From positions 1 through 7,824 of the forward strand of contig JAQCNG010000249.1 of the NCBI GenBank assembly GCA_028275145.1: 7,824 nt of DNA, in the 5' to 3' direction. The notes beneath the pieces are model-generated. The model ran no database searches, was not told the origin of the DNA, and saw only the letters and a program-made list of their open reading frames with translations. The DNA is from Halovenus sp. GTDB taxonomy: Archaea > Halobacteriota > Halobacteria > Halobacteriales > Haloarculaceae. Shown here one piece after another: positions 5,999 through 7,824 of the stretch. The first letter of the stretch is position 1; every line of letters starts with the position of its first letter. Position numbers and translations under genes: made by a program.

Positions 5999-6003
5999 GT
6001 AAG
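5995..6003 (+). promoter_or_regulatory. TATA-like box before the integrase-domain gene
   Basis: TTTTGTAAG lies 23-31 bases before ATG 6026, a good distance for a leaderless or short-leader transcript. A possible Shine-Dalgarno GGAG is at 6011-6014, 11 bases before the ATG. The same T-run could end the tRNA transcript, so the two signals overlap. Confidence 0.4.
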
Positions 6004-6025
6004 TGTCACGGGAGATGGTTCCAGT

Positions 6026-6469
6026 ATGACTACCGCGAACGAACTCAAAAACCTCCGCGAACGAATCGCCGAGAGCGACGAGATTGCTGACATTGACCGG
6101 GCCGTGCTCGACCGTTTCGACGACCGGCTGACGCTCCTGAACCAGACCTACACCGATCTCAGGCACCTCAAACTGCTTCGGCACGTCACCATCATCGCCG
6201 AGTCGCTGCCCGACGAGACACTCGCCGACGCGCTCGACAGCCGCGACGCCGCCGAGGACATCGTCGCCTGGGTCAACCGGACCTACAGCAACGAGGAGAC
6301 CAACCGTGACTACCGGTCGGCACTCCGCGTCTTCGGCAAGCGCGTCACCGACGGCGACGACTGGCGTCAGATCGCGACCGAGTTCGACATCGGCGCACCG
6401 AAAAGCAAACGTGTCAAACGACAACTCATACAGACCCACAACGAGGAGTTGCCTGACAATGTTGCCTGA
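6026..6469 (+). CDS. Integrase N-terminal (core-binding, SAM-like) domain protein, probably a truncated tyrosine recombinase
   Basis: The product has 147 residues. Residues 5-111 read like the N-terminal SAM-like DNA-binding domain of haloarchaeal XerC/D-type integrases: ELKNLRERI (6-14), then a helix ending in HLKLLRHV (47-54), DAAEDIVAWVNRTY (74-87) and the conserved NEETNRDYRSALRVFGKRVT (89-108). In full-length enzymes (usually over 320 residues) a linker and a catalytic domain with R, HxxR and Y follow. Here the frame instead ends with about 36 residues including the basic KSKRVKRQL (126-134), and no catalytic residues occur in any frame downstream. The gene lies 57 bases after tRNA-Cys, the classic place for an integrase next to its attachment site. 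It is either a decayed integrase with a replaced tail or a solo DNA-binding protein derived from one, for example a recombination regulator. The domain match is from remembered family sequences. Confidence 0.7.
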   Translation: MTTANELKNLRERIAESDEIADIDRAVLDRFDDRLTLLNQTYTDLRHLKLLRHVTIIAESLPDETLADALDSRDAAEDIVAWVNRTYSNEETNRDYRSALRVFGKRVTDGDDWRQIATEFDIGAPKSKRVKRQLIQTHNEELPDNVA

Positions 6470-6528
6470 CTAGGCACACAGACCGGCGCGGAGAGGGGAG
6501 GGAGAGCATACCCCGCCTACGAATCGAT

Positions 6529-6565
6529 GCGTGCGCGCGCGGGCGCGGGCGCGGGCTCGCGCGAG
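6529..6565. repeat. GC simple-sequence tract, (CGCGGG)x3 and palindrome
   Basis: An alternating purine-pyrimidine run GCGTGCGCGCGC (6529-6540) merges into three perfect CGCGGG units (6538-6555) and then the 10-base palindrome CTCGCGCGAG (6556-6565). Such sequence favours Z-DNA and is prone to replication slippage. Confidence 0.75.
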
Positions 6566-6697
6566 TCCGTCGGTTTGGTGGTCGGTGGCCGCTCCGAGAT
6601 CGCGACGGTACGCACGCGCAATGATTCTAGCGGAGTGGCTGCGTATCAGGGGCCCCCGAGGAGAGGTGTGTCGCGGCGTTGTGTCACGTTAGACAGC

Positions 6698-6703
6698 GAG
6701 GTG
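6698..6703 (+). promoter_or_regulatory. Shine-Dalgarno of the small membrane protein
   Basis: GAGGTG matches the complement of the archaeal 16S rRNA 3' end and lies 4 bases before ATG 6708. It is the clearest ribosome binding site in the window and supports this start. Confidence 0.55.
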
Positions 6704-6707
6704 GAGC

Positions 6708-6965
6708 ATGACGCCGAGCCTGGACAAACTGCACACGCGGTGGCAGTCAGATCACCGGCTCCGTGCCCGGCTTGCGCTACACTTTGCCGAGGTGATGCTG
6801 CTCTGGGGCGCGATGACGATCGTCTACTCCGAGATGTTCGTCGAGGACCTGCATTTCTGGGGGTACTTGTTCGCAGGCTTCGGGTTGCTGGCGCTCGCGG
6901 TGTATGCGGTGCCCGCACTCAAAGAAATCGAGCGGGAGGAAGAGTCAGCGGAGGGGGAGCCATGA
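6708..6965 (+). CDS. Small two-helix membrane protein of unknown function
   Basis: The product has 85 residues and is not recognised. The N-terminus is polar and basic (R11, H16, R17, R19, R21). Two hydrophobic segments follow, about 22-41 (LALHFAEVMLLWGAMTIVYS) and 50-70 (from FWGYLFAGFGLL to PAL), joined by a short loop with acidic E46 and D47. The tail is very acidic (ten Glu residues from 73 to 84 or nearby). By the positive-inside rule both ends would face the cytoplasm. Start ATG 6708 has a good Shine-Dalgarno. The stop overlaps the start of a doubtful downstream ORF as ATGA. The gene sits between an integrase relic and a toxin-antitoxin pair, so a role tied to a mobile element is possible, but nothing in the sequence shows it. 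Confidence 0.7.
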   Translation: MTPSLDKLHTRWQSDHRLRARLALHFAEVMLLWGAMTIVYSEMFVEDLHFWGYLFAGFGLLALAVYAVPALKEIEREEESAEGEP

Positions 6966-7150
6966 CCGGGGAAATCGCCGTCGGTATGGTTTCGCGAGCT
7001 CGCTCCTGGGCGATGAGCTGGCTCCTTGTCGCGATGATGCTATCTCACTACAGCGTCACTTTTCGGATGGGTGTCCAGAACCAAAATCAGACGACTGGTT
7101 CTCGGACTACGTCTGACCCAACTACTAAGGCGTGTCAACGCCAATGTTGA
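6962..7150 (+). CDS. Doubtful 62-residue ORF coupled to the membrane protein gene
   Basis: ATG 6962 overlaps the stop of the preceding gene as ATGA, which is why it is listed. The product has one mildly hydrophobic patch (residues 18-27, about AMSWLLVAMM) and a tail rich in Gln, Asn, Thr and Ser with only two acidic residues in total, unlike haloarchaeal proteins. Another frame over 6990-7116 gives a more halophile-like, acidic C-terminal piece (ending DDWFSDYV before TGA 7114-7116), so this stretch may hold the frameshifted remains of a gene. No homology is recognised for either. Its stop lies inside the candidate vapBC operator. Confidence 0.2.
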   Translation: MTGEIAVGMVSRARSWAMSWLLVAMMLSHYSVTFRMGVQNQNQTTGSRTTSDPTTKACQRQC

Positions 7151-7151
7151 C
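7134..7151. promoter_or_regulatory. Candidate vapBC operator (inverted repeat)
   Basis: GTCAAC (7134-7139) and GTTGAC (7146-7151) form a perfect 6-base inverted repeat with a 6-base spacer, ending 6 bases before the antitoxin ATG 7158. A TATA-like ACTAAG (7125-7130) lies just upstream, 28-33 bases before that ATG. Binding here by the ribbon-helix-helix antitoxin alone or with its toxin would give the autoregulation usual for VapBC pairs. Confidence 0.45.
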
Positions 7152-7157
7152 GTAACG

Positions 7158-7406
7158 ATGGCGACCGCTGATGAGCAGATTCGAGTGAGCGACCGGGTAA
7201 AGCAGGAACTCAACCGCCTCCGGCGGGAGGGAGAGAGCTACAATGATGTCTTGGAGCGGGTCCTCGACGAGGACCGCGTCGGCGACTTCTACGACGGGTT
7301 CGGTCGCTGGTCCGACGAAGAGGCCGAACGCGTTCGTGAGGGGCGTCGGAAGTCGAAGGAGAAGCGGAAGCAGCGGATGCGAGAGCGGACTGAGGACGCT
7401 GCATGA
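7158..7406 (+). CDS. vapB: VapB-type antitoxin, ribbon-helix-helix
   Basis: The product has 82 residues. The N-terminal strand QIRVSDRV (7-14) followed by two helices (KQELNRLRREG 15-25 and SYNDVLERVLDE 27-38) is the ribbon-helix-helix DNA-binding fold of the archaeal VapB antitoxin family. The second half (40-82) is highly charged, with aromatic residues at F44, Y45, F48 and W51 and then a Lys/Arg-rich stretch; such tails wrap the toxin and block its active site. I chose ATG 7158 over the upstream ATG 7071 because family homology starts at residue 7 from this start and the extra 29 residues would be basic and cross the candidate operator. Its stop overlaps the toxin start as ATGA, so the pair is coupled and antitoxin is made first. 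Confidence 0.85.
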   Translation: MATADEQIRVSDRVKQELNRLRREGESYNDVLERVLDEDRVGDFYDGFGRWSDEEAERVREGRRKSKEKRKQRMRERTEDAA

Positions 7407-7810
7407 AGATCCTCGACGCGACGTTTCTCATCGACTACTTGGACGGCGTCGAAGCGACGAAGGAGTTCTACGAGGCGAGTGGGGGCGAGAACGAACGTTG
7501 GGTGATGCCCGTCCCGGCCTACGCCGAGGCACTCGTCGGCGAGGGAAACCTCCCGAACGGCGACGTCGCCGGCGCTCGTGCTGACCTCTCGTGGGGAGAG
7601 AAGTACGAGGTGGACGAGAGGACGGCAGTGACAGCGGGGGAGATTGCGGACGAGGTCGGGCCGAGCGCGCCGTACCTGGATGGCCTCGACGCGCTGATCG
7701 CAGCGGTCGGGCGTGAACTAGACGCGCCGGTTGTTTCTGCCGATGGTGACCTCACGCACGAGAAGACCAAACAGATTATCGAAGTCGAAGAGTATCGACA
7801 AAACAGATAG
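7403..7810 (+). CDS. vapC: VapC-type toxin, PIN-domain ribonuclease
   Basis: The product has 135 residues, the full length of a PIN domain. The acidic metal-binding residues are all present: D5 (in KILDATFLIDYL), E42 (in VPAYAEALVG), D96 (in DGLDALIAAVG, with D93 nearby), and D114 and D116 (in VSADGDL). VapC toxins are Mg2+-dependent endoribonucleases that cut tRNA or rRNA and stop growth when the antitoxin is lost. The start ATG 7403 overlaps the antitoxin stop by 4 bases, with GAGG (7392-7395) as a possible ribosome binding site. The intact active site suggests a working toxin, which fits a selfish or stabilising module left in an integrated element. The RNA target cannot be read from the sequence. 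Confidence 0.9.
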   Translation: MKILDATFLIDYLDGVEATKEFYEASGGENERWVMPVPAYAEALVGEGNLPNGDVAGARADLSWGEKYEVDERTAVTAGEIADEVGPSAPYLDGLDALIAAVGRELDAPVVSADGDLTHEKTKQIIEVEEYRQNR

Positions 7811-7824
7811 ACGTGCCTGTGTCG

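Larger units (their letters stand above)
6470..6707. other. Intergenic stretch with GC repeat
   Basis: In this 238-base gap I see no credible gene. It holds a purine-rich run (6490-6506), an alternating GC tract with a hexamer repeat, the octamer palindrome GGGGCCCC (6649-6656) and two CTAG tetramers (6470-6473 and 6627-6630), a sequence normally avoided in haloarchaea. A long arginine/glycine-rich frame crosses it but is a by-product of the GC repeat. Confidence 0.5.

Noticed and set aside
5939..6439. 166-residue minus-strand frame
   Set aside because: It is antisense to the integrase-like gene and its end runs into tRNA-Cys.
6527..7150. 207-residue plus-strand frame starting in the GC repeat
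   Set aside because: Its length comes from the GC tract and from shadowing the 6708-6965 gene; only the last 62 residues, starting at ATG 6962, were kept as a doubtful ORF.
1..7824. CRISPR array
   Set aside because: No regularly spaced repeats of 24-40 bases were seen; the only repeats are the pairs and short tandem copies listed.

Overview
The window reads as haloarchaeal chromosome (class Halobacteria). It is GC-rich with strongly acidic proteins, most promoters look AT-poor with a TATA-like box about 27 bases before the start codon (leaderless style), the tetramer CTAG is rare, and it carries a folC-folP fusion gene of the kind known from halophilic archaea. I cannot name the genus from sequence alone.

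The left two thirds (1-5214) is housekeeping, all on the minus strand. Reading in the direction of transcription it holds: folCP (5214-2728), a bifunctional folate enzyme; an NDH-2-like FAD/NAD(P)H oxidoreductase (2700-1597) only 27 bases downstream and probably co-transcribed; a 256-base gap; and a 3-hydroxyacyl-CoA dehydrogenase/enoyl-CoA hydratase fusion (1340 to beyond the left edge) for beta-oxidation. folCP may be preceded by an uncatalogued 30 or 39-residue ORF whose stop overlaps the folCP start as ATGA.

The 263-base gap 5215-5477 is a divergent boundary and the densest regulatory or structural stretch. It holds a perfect 16-base inverted repeat (5329-5344 and 5422-5437) enclosing 77 bases that contain three further local inverted repeats. 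An 11-base motif occurs three times there, twice in tandem at a 15-base period and abutting a TATA-like box. To its right lies an acyl-CoA dehydrogenase relic (5478-5840) that lost its N-terminal half and an internal block but stayed in frame.

The right third (5841-7824), all plus strand, looks accessory. It has tRNA-Cys(GCA) at 5893-5968, then a 147-residue protein that matches only the N-terminal core-binding domain of haloarchaeal tyrosine integrases, then a GC-repeat intergenic stretch, a small two-helix membrane protein, a doubtful 62-residue ORF, and a complete VapB/VapC toxin-antitoxin pair with a possible operator. The simplest reading is that tRNA-Cys served as an attachment site and that an integrated element has decayed, leaving an integrase remnant and a toxin-antitoxin module.
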